A stretch of 64,000 bases of DNA, from assembly GCF_004295645.1 (NCBI RefSeq), contig NZ_CP034752.1, positions 3,472,001 to 3,536,000 of the forward strand, read 5' to 3'. Source of the DNA: Limnobaculum zhutongyuii. GTDB taxonomy: Bacteria > Pseudomonadota > Gammaproteobacteria > Enterobacterales > Enterobacteriaceae. Under the pieces are notes generated by a model that worked only from the letters and a program-made list of their open reading frames with translations, was not told the origin of the DNA and did not search any database. Shown one piece after another: positions 34,542 to 43,773 of the stretch. Numbering within the stretch: the stretch's first letter is position 1; each line of letters starts with the position of its first letter. A program made the position numbers and the translations under genes.

Positions 34542-35291
34542 TTACTTACGCCGTGTTTTACGTACCGGATCTAACGTAAATTTCCCATATGCAAACTGAA
34601 TGATATAGCTTGAGTTTTTATTTAATTTGTAGGGAATATTGCCATTCTTATCACTGACACCACGGGCAACCTGACGACCATCTTCAAATAAAATATAGGC
34701 TTCATTCGCCAATGGGCCACCGGTTCCATCCGGATTATATGTCAACGGCAAGCTACGGTCATAAGGTGATTTTTCCGCAAGTTCTTTGGCTTTTTTAGCC
34801 GCCGATTTATCATCTCTTGCTTTCTTTTCAGCAGCAGCCTTACTCCGTGCTCCAGCAGTTTCTGCACATGCGGTGTCGTACAATTTGATAAAGGAGGGGT
34901 AATCTGAATAATCTTTAAACGGCTTTTGTCCTGAATCGGTAAAAATACGCTTACCATGAATATCATAATCATAGCGTTGTTCTTGTACGAAGCCCTTAGG
35001 TCGATAGACACAATCAACAATATGGCGAGTGATTGAACCACAGGTCAAATCAGTACAATCTAATACCTCTTCTTTAAGCCATACCTGAGCCCAGTCCGGT
35101 GGATAAAGTGGATGCCGGGGTGCAATGGTGTAGTCCATACGAATAGAATATTTCCCATTCACATTGGTGGTGAGGTATTTCCACTGACTGTCTTTAGGTA
35201 TGGAGAGCGCATCGTCAGCAATACTGACGCTGCAACCTAAGCTAATGATTGAATAGAATAATATACGACCTATTTTAGATATCATTATCAC
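34542..35291 (-). CDS. exported protein of unknown function with C-terminal beta domain
   Basis: 249 aa, not recognised as a named family. A hydrophobic N-terminus ends VSIADD, indicating export. The first half (WKYLTTNVNGKYSIRMDYTI, APRHPLYPPDWAQVW, paired cysteines in CTDLTCGSITRHIVDC) resembles small periplasmic surface-protein-E-like folds. A charged Lys/Ala helix (KAAAEKKARDDKSAAKKAKE) links to a C-terminal domain (NEAYILFEDGRQVARGVSDK, then NGNIPYKL). That pattern resembles the transthyretin-like domains on type VI secretion spike proteins. The start is GTG at 35289-35291, or ATG two codons inside; AGGA lies upstream. It is convergent with the Sel1-like pair. Confidence 0.7.
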   Translation of the reverse strand: MIMISKIGRILFYSIISLGCSVSIADDALSIPKDSQWKYLTTNVNGKYSIRMDYTIAPRHPLYPPDWAQVWLKEEVLDCTDLTCGSITRHIVDCVYRPKGFVQEQRYDYDIHGKRIFTDSGQKPFKDYSDYPSFIKLYDTACAETAGARSKAAAEKKARDDKSAAKKAKELAEKSPYDRSLPLTYNPDGTGGPLANEAYILFEDGRQVARGVSDKNGNIPYKLNKNSSYIIQFAYGKFTLDPVRKTRRK

Positions 35292-35535
35292 ATCGTCCTG
35301 TTCATGCTCTGATTAATCAGATGGCGTCTGACACACCTGACGGTGTGCTATTTCTCCCTAAGTACACAGACCATGCCCAATTCTGTTCAGACTGTCAAAT
35401 ACCACGAATCTATTTGATATCGAATACATACTTCCCATTACAAGCGCTATGCCCTACAACTGTGCATAAAACCAACGTTCACACCACGTAACTATGGACT
35501 AAACAATAATGTTTACCGTATAATCGCCGCCACTT

Positions 35536-35611
35536 GGCCCCTTAGCTCAGTGGTTAGAGCAGGCGACTCATAATCGCTTGGTCCCCCGTTCAAACCGGGG
35601 AGGGGCCACCA
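35536..35611 (+). tRNA. ileX: tRNA-Ile (CAT anticodon, lysidine type)
   Basis: A 76-base cloverleaf with acceptor stem GGCCCC / GGGGCC and D-arm TAGCTCAGTGGTTAGAGCA. The anticodon loop is CTCATAA (CAT) on stem GGCGA / TCGCT, and the T-arm is CCCCG-TTCAAAC-CGGGG. CCA is encoded. It is close to E. coli ileX, also located downstream of rpoD, where C34 is modified to lysidine to read AUA. It is not an initiator or elongator Met by position and similarity. Confidence 0.93.
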
Positions 35612-35894
35612 CCATCAGCACTTACTTAATCGCCTCCACAGAAAGACATACCGTCGCAATCAATCTGAACGATGCCTCTTAATCAGATCCGTCTTGGGTT
35701 AGATTTTTTATTCCCTCATTCTTATGCATGAGAGGATGATTTAATTCAGCTGCTATACTCATATTTAACGGATAACTGTTACTTCACAGCCATTAAAACA
35801 ATCAGAATCGAAAAGTAATTTCATATAAAAAGCCTATGGGGCGTTTGTGCTTGATTACATATACATTGCACTTTCATCCAATGTGGGGGTCAAT

Positions 35895-36454
35895 ATGTTC
35901 TCTTTTCGAGTTTTTTGATTGTAATCTCCTTTATTTCAATCACTGCGTGCACAACCCAGAAGGCATTACAGGAGACGGGAAAGGAGATTGATAATGGTAA
36001 TTATGGCGTTGCTACCTGGTATACCCTAACATTACCTATTGTTATGGTTTATGACATTGTTACTCTTGGTGGAACGTCAGATGTTAACACCGGGCTCAGC
36101 GACTTATCCTCTGCGGCATCAGCGATATCCCCTAATTCAGATGCCGCGAATACACTGTCCTCAATGGCCAGTGCTAATACTTCCACTAATCCTGAAGTTA
36201 TGCAGTCAGTAAGCACCGCCATGGTTAATAGCTCACAGAGTAATAATCCCGTTGCTTCTGGTAGCAATGCGAATTGTAATAATTCCACTCCTGATGGATT
36301 TGCCCGCTGCTGTAAAACATTGAAAGGAACTATGTTGCCTCCCAGTCAAGATTCAGATGGAACTATAGGCTACGGCTGTAAATTAGAAAGTGGGAGTCGA
36401 AGAGGATGCACATACAGAGGTGGGGCTTTGATTCAGTGCGCAGTTGCTGATTAA
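35895..36454 (+). pseudogene. lipoprotein gene with frame break in a T6 tract
   Basis: The ATG at 35895, preceded by GGGGGT, opens MFSFRVF and then hits TGA at 35916 directly in a run of six T (35911-35916). One extra T would continue the frame as LIVISFISITAC followed by TTQKALQ, an ideal signal peptide and lipobox (ITAC). The open frame downstream runs to 36454 and can only start at a TTG (35915) that lacks a ribosome site and a charged n-region. The mature part has WYTLTLPIVMVYDIVTLGG, a Ser/Asn-rich centre and a Cys-rich C-terminus (CCKTLKGTM, GYGCKLES, GCTYRGG). It could be a sequencing error, decay, or phase variation. Family unrecognised. Confidence 0.7.
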
Positions 36455-36633
36455 GTTGAATCGGGATGATAAAGATATATCAGAGTTTCAGGGTTGTTGA
36501 GACTGAAATGACTTTTTTGTACCAGAGATACAATGGTGCCAGGCTATTATTGCCTATCGAATTCCTCTAATTATTATATAATTCGCGCCACCAGCATATT
36601 GCTTGCAATGGACATTAAACAGGAGCCTGACCA

Positions 36634-36810
36634 ATGGAAGATCAAATTCTGAAAGTGATGAAAGAAGCCGGTAAACCAATTTCTGCGGGAGAAGTGGAAA
36701 AACTATCCGGATTAGACCGTAAAGGGATCGATAAAGCGTTTAAAGTGATGAAAGAGAAAGGAACGATTGTTTCTCCTGTGCGCTGTAAGTGGGAACCGGC
36801 GCAGAAGTAA
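36634..36810 (+). CDS. 58-aa winged-helix-like DNA-binding protein
   Basis: Tiny protein beginning MEDQILKVMKEAGKPISAGE and ending CKWEPAQK. The predicted helix-turn-helix is ISAGEVEKLSGLDRKGIDKA followed by a two-stranded wing (GTIVSPVRCKWEP). It resembles minimal MarR/ArsR-like single-domain regulators seen in many bacteria and archaea; its target is unknown. AGGAG lies eight bases before the ATG, and a strong terminator follows, so it is a real single-gene unit. Confidence 0.8.
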   Translation: MEDQILKVMKEAGKPISAGEVEKLSGLDRKGIDKAFKVMKEKGTIVSPVRCKWEPAQK

Positions 36811-36892
36811 GTTGCAACAATGGTTTTTATGCGATATTTAACTATCGTATCAGGTTAAAAGTATTGCCTATTACCTAATTATCTAGTCCCCA

Positions 36893-36929
36893 GAGAGCTG
36901 CGTTGATTAATGCAGCTCTCCGATTTTTA
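36893..36929 (+). terminator. terminator after the 58-aa regulator
   Basis: GAGAGCTGC / GCAGCTCTC, a 9-bp perfect stem with a 10-base loop followed by CGATTTTT. Confidence 0.85.
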
Positions 36930-36966
36930 TAATGATGCTGGATAAAAACATCCATAAACAAATATA

Positions 36967-38319
36967 TTATCCGTTGTAATAAAACTTCACTATCTCATTC
37001 AAATCATTATGTAAACTGAGATTGTATGGGGGATTTATTATATCCAGTAGCTCAGTTAAATAAACTATTTGCTCTCTGGTTGGTTGCGTTCCAATATTGT
37101 TATAAGACATATACCAACGACGTAATTCTCCCTCGGCAATTTGGTTAGGCTCATTAGCTAATTGAGAAAGTAAAAAAATCAAACGATCCCATTTACTCAA
37201 ACGATACAATAAGCCATAGCACCCTGAAACATGATATGCATTTGAAATTAAATAATTTAACTCATCCAATGACAGGCTTACTTTATACTTATTTATTAAT
37301 CTAACCGCTTCTTTCACTACAGAGGGAAAATCATCTTTTACAGCTGATATTAGATTCTCTTTCCTGTCCTCTTCTACCAGCCATACAATAACTTGCAATG
37401 CCATACAGCGAACTTTGGCATAAGGATGCTTAATAAACCTCGATGCCGTGCTCAAGGCCTCCGGGTGACGAATTACACCCAGTCCCCATAAAGCATAACT
37501 TGTTTTTTTGGCTGTTATATCAGAACAATTAAGCGATAAAAGGTAGTGCTCCGCTGCATTTTTATTAGATTGTTTAAGTAATTCTATCGTTCGCATTCTT
37601 ATGCTGGCATTAGCATCAAACAAAAGCCTATCAATATTAATGAATAACAATTCTGAATGCTGTTTCAACAGGCTATCAAATGCGGCTAAACGCACAGAAT
37701 GAGATGTATCACGTAATGCTATTAGCAGTAACTCTTCTGAGATATGCTGAGAAACATCAGGTAAGTGACGTACTGCAATACAACGCACAACGGGATCCTG
37801 ATGTTGTAAACAACGTTGAATAATCTCTTCAGTTGAGAGGAGGTTATATTTAATAATTAGCTGTAGTGCTAAACGAGCAACTTTAGGAGAAGTACACGAC
37901 AACGCATTAATAATATGATGCTGGTGTTCCGGTTGTAGAAGGAAATTAATAACATTCTGCAACCAGTCTCGATGATCTTCACGGCGACACTCAAGGAGAC
38001 GATACAATTCAGGTAAGCATGAAACCATAATATCTGCATTCTGAGCAACTAATAGCTTTACCAGACTTTCCTGTGCCGAAATTCGCACTTGAGGAACCCA
38101 ATCATTCAAGCGCACCAAGATATCAGGCCACGCATCTCCTACCTGCATAACGCCTAATAACTTTACGGCGGTTTCCCGAATATAGCCAGATGGGTGATAA
38201 CACAATGCTCGTAAATCTTCGGGATTATTCGTTTGATAAACCTGACGTTTTAAATCAGCACAATAAACTCGATTAAGATGATTAGTTAATTGTTCAGCTA
38301 ATCGCAATTGAATATCCAT
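36967..38319 (-). CDS. HEAT-repeat protein
   Basis: 450-aa cytoplasmic protein built of about ten helical-pair repeats. Examples are IRETAVKLLGVMQ, VRISAQESLVKLL, ARLALQLIIKYN, VRCIAVRHLPDVS, VRLAAFDSLLKQH and IRMRTIELLKQ. Such repeats bind proteins or nucleic acids. No catalytic motif, signal or membrane segment is seen. Its gene is AT-rich relative to the core genes. GGAG lies nine bases before the ATG. It is divergent from a small unknown gene with 137 bases between them; a functional pairing is possible but unproven. Confidence 0.8.
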   Translation of the reverse strand: MDIQLRLAEQLTNHLNRVYCADLKRQVYQTNNPEDLRALCYHPSGYIRETAVKLLGVMQVGDAWPDILVRLNDWVPQVRISAQESLVKLLVAQNADIMVSCLPELYRLLECRREDHRDWLQNVINFLLQPEHQHHIINALSCTSPKVARLALQLIIKYNLLSTEEIIQRCLQHQDPVVRCIAVRHLPDVSQHISEELLLIALRDTSHSVRLAAFDSLLKQHSELLFINIDRLLFDANASIRMRTIELLKQSNKNAAEHYLLSLNCSDITAKKTSYALWGLGVIRHPEALSTASRFIKHPYAKVRCMALQVIVWLVEEDRKENLISAVKDDFPSVVKEAVRLINKYKVSLSLDELNYLISNAYHVSGCYGLLYRLSKWDRLIFLLSQLANEPNQIAEGELRRWYMSYNNIGTQPTREQIVYLTELLDIINPPYNLSLHNDLNEIVKFYYNG

Positions 38320-38456
38320 ATTATTATTCTCCGAGCTATGTCATGGTTTAAATATTACTATAAGTTATTAAAAACAATAGTAACTAATTATGTAATATAC
38401 TCTTACCACAACTTTTAATAAGCGTACTGATAGAGACATAACTGGGTATTACTACA

Positions 38457-38702
38457 ATGATAATTAACAACATCGAATACCAATTTATCCGTGGAAGTGA
38501 TGTACAACGCGACGGTATGTATCTTGAGGTCAACATTGCCAATAGCAATCCGTTAATTCAAGTCGCTGAAGTTTTTTATTCCGATATAACTTCAGAATTT
38601 ACCTTCAATTGTTGGGAAAGTAACGTGCCTTTAGAAATCATTGAAACGTTAATCAGACAATCTAAATTACTACTTCCACCATTAAATAAATCAATTGAGT
38701 AG
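38457..38702 (+). CDS. hypothetical 81-aa protein
   Basis: Not recognised. An acidic alpha/beta protein (MIINNIEYQFIRGSDVQRDG...) without signal or membrane helix. The ribosome site is weak. It is divergent from the HEAT-repeat gene and convergent with the yhf operon. AT-rich like its neighbour. Coding is plausible but not certain. Confidence 0.5.
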   Translation: MIINNIEYQFIRGSDVQRDGMYLEVNIANSNPLIQVAEVFYSDITSEFTFNCWESNVPLEIIETLIRQSKLLLPPLNKSIE

Positions 38703-38724
38703 AGAGATATTTGATTACCAAATA

Positions 38725-38752
38725 TAAAAAAGGATAACCCAAAGGCTATCCC
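38725..38752 (-). terminator. terminator of the yhf operon
   Basis: On the minus strand GGATAGCC-TTTG-GGTTATCC (8 bp with one G-U pair) followed by six T, about 50 bases past the yhfS stop. A near-identical hairpin lies on the other side of the operon at 46516-46550. Confidence 0.85.
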
Positions 38753-38800
38753 TACTTATTAAACAAAGATGGAAACTATATCCACTGTGGCCACTGTCCC

Positions 38801-39880
38801 TTACCCACAACTCTCCCTTAAAATCCGCAAAATCGTCTCCGCCCCACTTCGATTTGGGTTGATACGAATCATCCGTTTTTCCAGCGAAGCGTCGGACTGA
38901 CGGAAAGTACCCGACACGCGATAAAACAGCGGCGGAATTTCGAATCGGGATTCAGCACCCACCGGGTACGGCAGTGCTCCCAAAATCTGGGCTTTTGCCA
39001 ATACCTGTGCGGCAATCGGCTTATGAAACTCAACCAACAGAACTTTAGACTGGGCATTGGCAATAAAGGCCTGCTTAACAGATTTCACTTCTCCCTGATT
39101 CAGGCGGGAAACGACCTCATCATTCACCATGGCCTGAACGGCATGAGTCACCGGAGCAAACACCATTCCCCGCAGCACTTCCATTGCCTGAAAGCCCTGA
39201 ATCTGACTGCCGCCGGAATACATGCTGCCACGAACCTGCTCAATCTTCGTCTTATCGCCGGTAATGACACCTACGCCTGGAGGACCAAGCAGTTTGAAGC
39301 AGGAAAACGTGGATAGCGTCGCCCCCAACTCACAGCCAATACGCTCTACTTTCATTACCGCATAGTTATCATCAATTAAGCTGGGAAGCTGATAACCATT
39401 CACCAGTGCAATCACTTCGCCTAAATCGTAACTATCGTCCATTTTCTGGCGCGTGTGCTGTATCAGGCAGGCAACCGGCTGATGGGCATCAATCGCCGCT
39501 TTAATTGCATCAGGATGGTTAAAATCGGCCTTAACAACCCGGATTCCCATCTGCTCAATCGAAACCTGCGTGGTGGGGTAAACTGGCGCATCATGTACTA
39601 ACAGCGTATCCCCCGGTTTGGTCAGGACGGCAAGGCCGGCGCGTAATGCCCCGGTCCCTGCCCCACTAACCAATGCTGCGGCTTCTGTATTAAAAAAATC
39701 AGCGATAACCTGCTCTACCCGATGCGTAATCAGAGGTTGGTTCAAACCCGGCACCAGCCCCAGATCGCCCTGCGTCAAAAAATCACTGCCGGGGAAATGA
39801 CGACAGATAATATCCACCAGTCGAAACTGCTGTTGCTGTGCCTGAAGCATCGTCATACTTTGCAAAGGGTAGGTTTTCAT
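38801..39880 (-). CDS. yhfS: YhfS, PLP-dependent aminotransferase-like protein
   Basis: Fold-type I PLP enzyme of unknown substrate, 359 aa (E. coli 361). The cofactor-stacking and aspartate region is SLIDDNYAVMKV, and the Schiff-base lysine is K196 in STFSCFKLLGPPG. It is the last gene of the yhf operon, 31 bases after yhfT. In this operon it probably acts on the same small molecule as YhfX (also PLP type), but the pathway is unknown. Confidence 0.9.
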   Translation of the reverse strand: MKTYPLQSMTMLQAQQQQFRLVDIICRHFPGSDFLTQGDLGLVPGLNQPLITHRVEQVIADFFNTEAAALVSGAGTGALRAGLAVLTKPGDTLLVHDAPVYPTTQVSIEQMGIRVVKADFNHPDAIKAAIDAHQPVACLIQHTRQKMDDSYDLGEVIALVNGYQLPSLIDDNYAVMKVERIGCELGATLSTFSCFKLLGPPGVGVITGDKTKIEQVRGSMYSGGSQIQGFQAMEVLRGMVFAPVTHAVQAMVNDEVVSRLNQGEVKSVKQAFIANAQSKVLLVEFHKPIAAQVLAKAQILGALPYPVGAESRFEIPPLFYRVSGTFRQSDASLEKRMIRINPNRSGAETILRILRESCG

Positions 39881-39911
39881 CGTTTTTACCTTAACTATTT
39901 ACAGGTCAGCC

Positions 39912-41258
39912 TTAGCCTAATCCCATGATATAAAAAATATTCGCCAGAATCCCTACCGCAATGGTAGCAATCGGACCAATCGCCATTTCAACCAGAGGAC
40001 GTTTTGAGGTCTTATTCAACAGGTAGATACCCGCCACAATCATAAAGCCCATACCAGGTAAAATCGCGTTTGATGCAATCATTCCACCAACCAGCAGGGA
40101 TATCTCCAGCATTCTGGTGATCGCGGTACGGATATGGTCGCCACAGGCTTTAACCCCAGGATATTTATCCAGCCAGATAGCAATCTTCGCCAGCAGCATG
40201 ATTTCCATCAGCATAATCACGCAGCCTGCAATAAAGGCGATCCACGGATTATTGGTTGCCAGACCGGCAACAAAAACGAACTTCATTCCATCCGGGCTGT
40301 ATACCCCAGTGGCAATGGCAGTGGTTCCCACCAACGGCACAAAGCTAATGGCCCGTGCCAGAGCAACCAGCAGAGCACCATTCTGTTCACCCTGAGCCAT
40401 CAATTGCAGCGATACCGGACCTTCGGCTAGCAGGCTAAACGACATGGTTGCCGCAACGGCGGTTAAACCACCGCTAAGCACCAGTAGCCATTTGTTTTTC
40501 TGGATACGCGCAATACGCGAGGAGAACAGGCCAACTAACATCTCATTGGCGCCTTTCTGATCTCCCGACGTTTCCGGTGGGCGTTGCTTCATTGCAAAGT
40601 AGAACATAGCGATCATCGCAATCAGTAATGCGCTACCGTTTGGATCCAACTTAACCGGTTTCTCAATAAAGCCGCCAAAGCTTAAGGTGCCAATAGACTG
40701 AGTCGCCAGATAGCCAATTATCGTGGCGGCCAATACCCAAATACCTTTACGATAACCGTATTGATAGCCCACCACTACGGCAGGGAACAGAGAGAAGCAG
40801 ACTACGATTGGATCGCCAACTTTACTTAAGTTAGTCATAAAGTTAACCGGCAACATGGCAAACAGTTCTACCACCGATTTCAGGCCGGTTAATAATGCAA
40901 CCGCATAAAGCGCCCCGATGACGCCGGATAGCACGAAACCCTTTTTACTGTTTGAACACCAGACCCCAATAACATCAGTGCCCAACAGCAGGCTGTGTAC
41001 CAGAATGATCGGCGCCGTCAGTGAAAAAGGAATACCAAACCCGATAATCAGGCCAAAGCTTAAGGCAAAGCTGGTCGCGGCCAGCGCCTTACGGCTCATA
41101 CGCCCTTCCAAATGTTCCGGAATCAATGGTCGTAATCCATCGTGGAAAACGGCAATTCCCCGATTAGCCATCATCGCAGAAATCGCACCGATGGCAGCCA
41201 GAAGTCCGGCCTTAACGGGATCGACTTCAATAAGTCGCATCAAAAATTCCTGTACCAT
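39912..41258 (-). CDS. yhfT: YhfT, multi-pass membrane transporter-like protein
   Basis: Predicted inner-membrane protein, 448 aa, with about ten to twelve hydrophobic segments, e.g. GLLAAIGAISAMMANRGIAV and IIGFGIPFSLTAPIILVHSL. It belongs to the poorly characterised YhfT family. As the only membrane protein of the operon it is the likely uptake system for the compound that the other Yhf enzymes process. It lies 14 bases after yhfU. Confidence 0.9.
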   Translation of the reverse strand: MVQEFLMRLIEVDPVKAGLLAAIGAISAMMANRGIAVFHDGLRPLIPEHLEGRMSRKALAATSFALSFGLIIGFGIPFSLTAPIILVHSLLLGTDVIGVWCSNSKKGFVLSGVIGALYAVALLTGLKSVVELFAMLPVNFMTNLSKVGDPIVVCFSLFPAVVVGYQYGYRKGIWVLAATIIGYLATQSIGTLSFGGFIEKPVKLDPNGSALLIAMIAMFYFAMKQRPPETSGDQKGANEMLVGLFSSRIARIQKNKWLLVLSGGLTAVAATMSFSLLAEGPVSLQLMAQGEQNGALLVALARAISFVPLVGTTAIATGVYSPDGMKFVFVAGLATNNPWIAFIAGCVIMLMEIMLLAKIAIWLDKYPGVKACGDHIRTAITRMLEISLLVGGMIASNAILPGMGFMIVAGIYLLNKTSKRPLVEMAIGPIATIAVGILANIFYIMGLG

Positions 41259-41272
41259 AACGATGTCCTTGA

Positions 41273-41632
41273 TTAGAAAAAGATAGCCGTAATGATGACA
41301 GGAACCACCACGTCAATATCTTGTCCGGTAAAGCCAAAGGCACTTTTGCCGCCTTTTACATGGGCAATAATTTCTTCATCAGACAGAATTTTTCCCGGCA
41401 TACCAACAGTGACACAGCGGTCCATACCCGCAATCGCGATAGCCATGGCTAATGCGCCACCACCACCGGTGTTACAGGCACCAAGGTAGTAATCTACCGC
41501 ACCACTTTTAAGCGCCATTGCCGCTTCAATATCGTTCATCACCACAACGGATGTGGCTTTGTCGCCCGCTAAGGTACGGATACTTTCTGCGATTTTTTCT
41601 TTTTCGATCTGTCCACCGACTACAAATTTCAT
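41273..41632 (-). CDS. yhfU: YhfU, small conserved protein (DUF2620)
   Basis: 119-aa protein with a Gly-rich segment YLGACNTGGGGALAMAIAIA (about 49-68), present as such in E. coli YhfU. No enzyme motif is known to me. The glycine segment may bind a nucleotide or pair with the YhfT membrane protein; that is inference. Confidence 0.9.
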   Translation of the reverse strand: MKFVVGGQIEKEKIAESIRTLAGDKATSVVVMNDIEAAMALKSGAVDYYLGACNTGGGGALAMAIAIAGMDRCVTVGMPGKILSDEEIIAHVKGGKSAFGFTGQDIDVVVPVIITAIFF

Positions 41633-41649
41633 GGTCTTATCCTTATATT

Positions 41650-42552
41650 CTAGTTTTGGCCGTAATTAAAAAAAGCAGCCGGGTTATCACGCAACATCAG
41701 GTCGATTTCCCGCTGGGTAAAATCCGCTTTTTGCAACATGGGTACAAAGGTTGTTAGGAGGTAATCAAAACCGATACCACCATTACCTTTCAGATGTGAA
41801 CGGCGGGTGATATCCATTGAAAGCATGACGCGATCGAGCATGCCTCGCGCTTTGACGGACTGAAGCATCTCAATGCGCTTACTGTCCGGGTAGTAGTCAT
41901 TCTTGCCAATCGTGTCGAACTGCACCCAGGCACCTTCATCAAGCAGAGGCAGGATGGTGTCCAGATTGTCTTTCAGGTCGCAGTGACCAATGACAATATG
42001 TTGAGGATCAACACCAAACTCCTTCAACAGAGTCAATTGCTCAAGCCCCATGGTACTGAGGGTGGTATGAGTGGAAATGGGACGTCCGGTAGAGAGGTGG
42101 GCTATCGCCGCCGCCTCAAAAACTTTACGTTCATCATCAGTGATCTGACCCAGGCTGGAACCAATTTCAGCGATCACCCCTGCTTTGAGCGAGGTACCAT
42201 CAATACCCCGTTCAATTTCATCAATCATTTCTCGTGCAATGGTTTCAACTCTCATGGCATGCACTGATGATGGGTAGAATTTCTGCTGATAGTATCCCGT
42301 TGAAGCAACAACATTGATTTTGCTTTCGGCCATAATATCCAGCATAAATTGGGCATTGCGCCCCATATAACGATTAGTCACTTCAACGATATTGCGTACG
42401 CCAAGGGCATACAGCCGTTTCATTTCATCGACCAGCAATTGAAACTGATCGAGGCAACAGTCGATATTGTTTTTCGCACCGGAAAGATCGATATGCAGAT
42501 GCTCGTGGGCGTAGGTATAACCTGAAGCATCAATGTAGTTTTTTGTTCTCAT
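41650..42552 (-). CDS. php: phosphotriesterase homology protein
   Basis: Amidohydrolase-superfamily binuclear metal enzyme related to bacterial phosphotriesterase, 300 aa. The expected ligands are all visible: HxH (H16, H18 in YAHEHLHID), a bridging carboxylate E129 (VIAEIGSS) in place of the carbamoyl-lysine of true phosphotriesterases, H162, H190 (IGHCD) and D247 (SMDIT). So it is catalytically complete. Its natural substrate, perhaps a sugar lactone or phosphoester made by this operon, is unknown. Equivalent to E. coli yhfV. Confidence 0.93.
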   Translation of the reverse strand: MRTKNYIDASGYTYAHEHLHIDLSGAKNNIDCCLDQFQLLVDEMKRLYALGVRNIVEVTNRYMGRNAQFMLDIMAESKINVVASTGYYQQKFYPSSVHAMRVETIAREMIDEIERGIDGTSLKAGVIAEIGSSLGQITDDERKVFEAAAIAHLSTGRPISTHTTLSTMGLEQLTLLKEFGVDPQHIVIGHCDLKDNLDTILPLLDEGAWVQFDTIGKNDYYPDSKRIEMLQSVKARGMLDRVMLSMDITRRSHLKGNGGIGFDYLLTTFVPMLQKADFTQREIDLMLRDNPAAFFNYGQN

Positions 42553-42555
42553 CGT

Positions 42556-43773
42556 TTACTCCTGAGCCTTAAGCAGCGCCAGAAACGATGTTCCATTCTG
42601 CGGTGCCGGTGCATGGAAAAAATCACATACCGTCGCGCCAACATCAGACAGGCTATCCCGATGGCCAATCTGAACGCCGGTTACCCCGGGTCGATAAACC
42701 AACAGCGGTACTTTCTCTCGGGTATGTTTACTGTGCCCAATGGTGGGGTCATTACCGTGATCCGCCATGACCACCAGACAGTCTTCCGGCGTCATAACGT
42801 TCAATATGTCAGCAAGGTTGTTATCTACCACCATCAGACGATCCGCATAGCGCTCCACATTCTGAGCGTGTCCTGACAGATCCGTTTCCTGAATATTGGT
42901 ACAGATAAATCGATCCCCCGGCTGCTTTATAGCGTCAAGGGTGATATCCATGATGGTTTGTGAATCAACCAGATTGATGTGATTTATACCGTGGGGATTA
43001 TCCACAATATCAGCGACTTTACCGATCAGCGTGGTAGGGATCCGGCGACTATGCAGTTTTTCCGGTACCTGTACCTGACTGTCCACACCATAACCCATAT
43101 GAACAACCTGAAAACCCTTGTCATAGGCCCCTGATTTTGGTGCATTGATGCCGATATAAATACCGAGTTTCTCTTCTGCGGCATCGAGGATTTGCTGACT
43201 TGATGCCATCAGACCACCAAACGCAATAACCCGATCGACACTGACGCAATCACGAACAATGCGCCCGATCTTTTTTACCTGCTCAAAAGAGATTTCAGAC
43301 AGGTTGGCAGTAATATTAAATACCTGACCAAGGTCGGCTTCCAGATTATCCCCAATGGCAACATGCTGATTAACCAATAAATACTGTAGTGTGCCGCCAA
43401 TACGTTCTACCTGATAATCTGCCGCGAACAGTGCCTGCTCTACCGCATCGATGACTTCAGAAAAAGGAATTCTTAACGGGGTTTTCGGTTTGGTTCCAAG
43501 TATCTCCTGATGCCCCATAAAAGTATCGCCACCCTCATGTTGCAAATCGGCAGTACCAAAGTTGGCCTCAGCACTTGGTTGCATCACATTGGCGCTAAAC
43601 CCAAGCGCATTAATCATTCCCAGCTTTTCCAGCACCGGCAAACGCAAATCAGGTTTAGCCTGCAAGATATGCGCACAGGTATTCGCACCGATATCCTGCG
43701 GGCGCACCTGTGGCACATCATCCATGGCACCAACACCAAAACTATCAATCACCAATACCAAAAACTTAGCCAT
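42556..43773 (-). CDS. yhfW: YhfW, phosphopentomutase-like protein
   Basis: Alkaline-phosphatase superfamily, phosphopentomutase-like, 405 aa. Metal and phosphothreonine motifs are present: LVIDSFGVGAM, GGDTFMGHQEI (the conserved Thr), DLSGHAQN and MADHGNDPTIGHSKHTREKV. I use the ATG at 43771-43773 (MAKFLVLV), which overlaps the yhfX stop by eight bases, rather than the longer frame. It probably interconverts phosphate positions on a pentose-like sugar; substrate unproven. Confidence 0.92.
   Translation of the reverse strand: MAKFLVLVIDSFGVGAMDDVPQVRPQDIGANTCAHILQAKPDLRLPVLEKLGMINALGFSANVMQPSAEANFGTADLQHEGGDTFMGHQEILGTKPKTPLRIPFSEVIDAVEQALFAADYQVERIGGTLQYLLVNQHVAIGDNLEADLGQVFNITANLSEISFEQVKKIGRIVRDCVSVDRVIAFGGLMASSQQILDAAEEKLGIYIGINAPKSGAYDKGFQVVHMGYGVDSQVQVPEKLHSRRIPTTLIGKVADIVDNPHGINHINLVDSQTIMDITLDAIKQPGDRFICTNIQETDLSGHAQNVERYADRLMVVDNNLADILNVMTPEDCLVVMADHGNDPTIGHSKHTREKVPLLVYRPGVTGVQIGHRDSLSDVGATVCDFFHAPAPQNGTSFLALLKAQE

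Noticed and set aside
35588..35620. Possible attachment site at the tRNA-Ile 3' end
   Set aside because: No second copy of the tRNA 3' sequence and no integrase gene found in the window.
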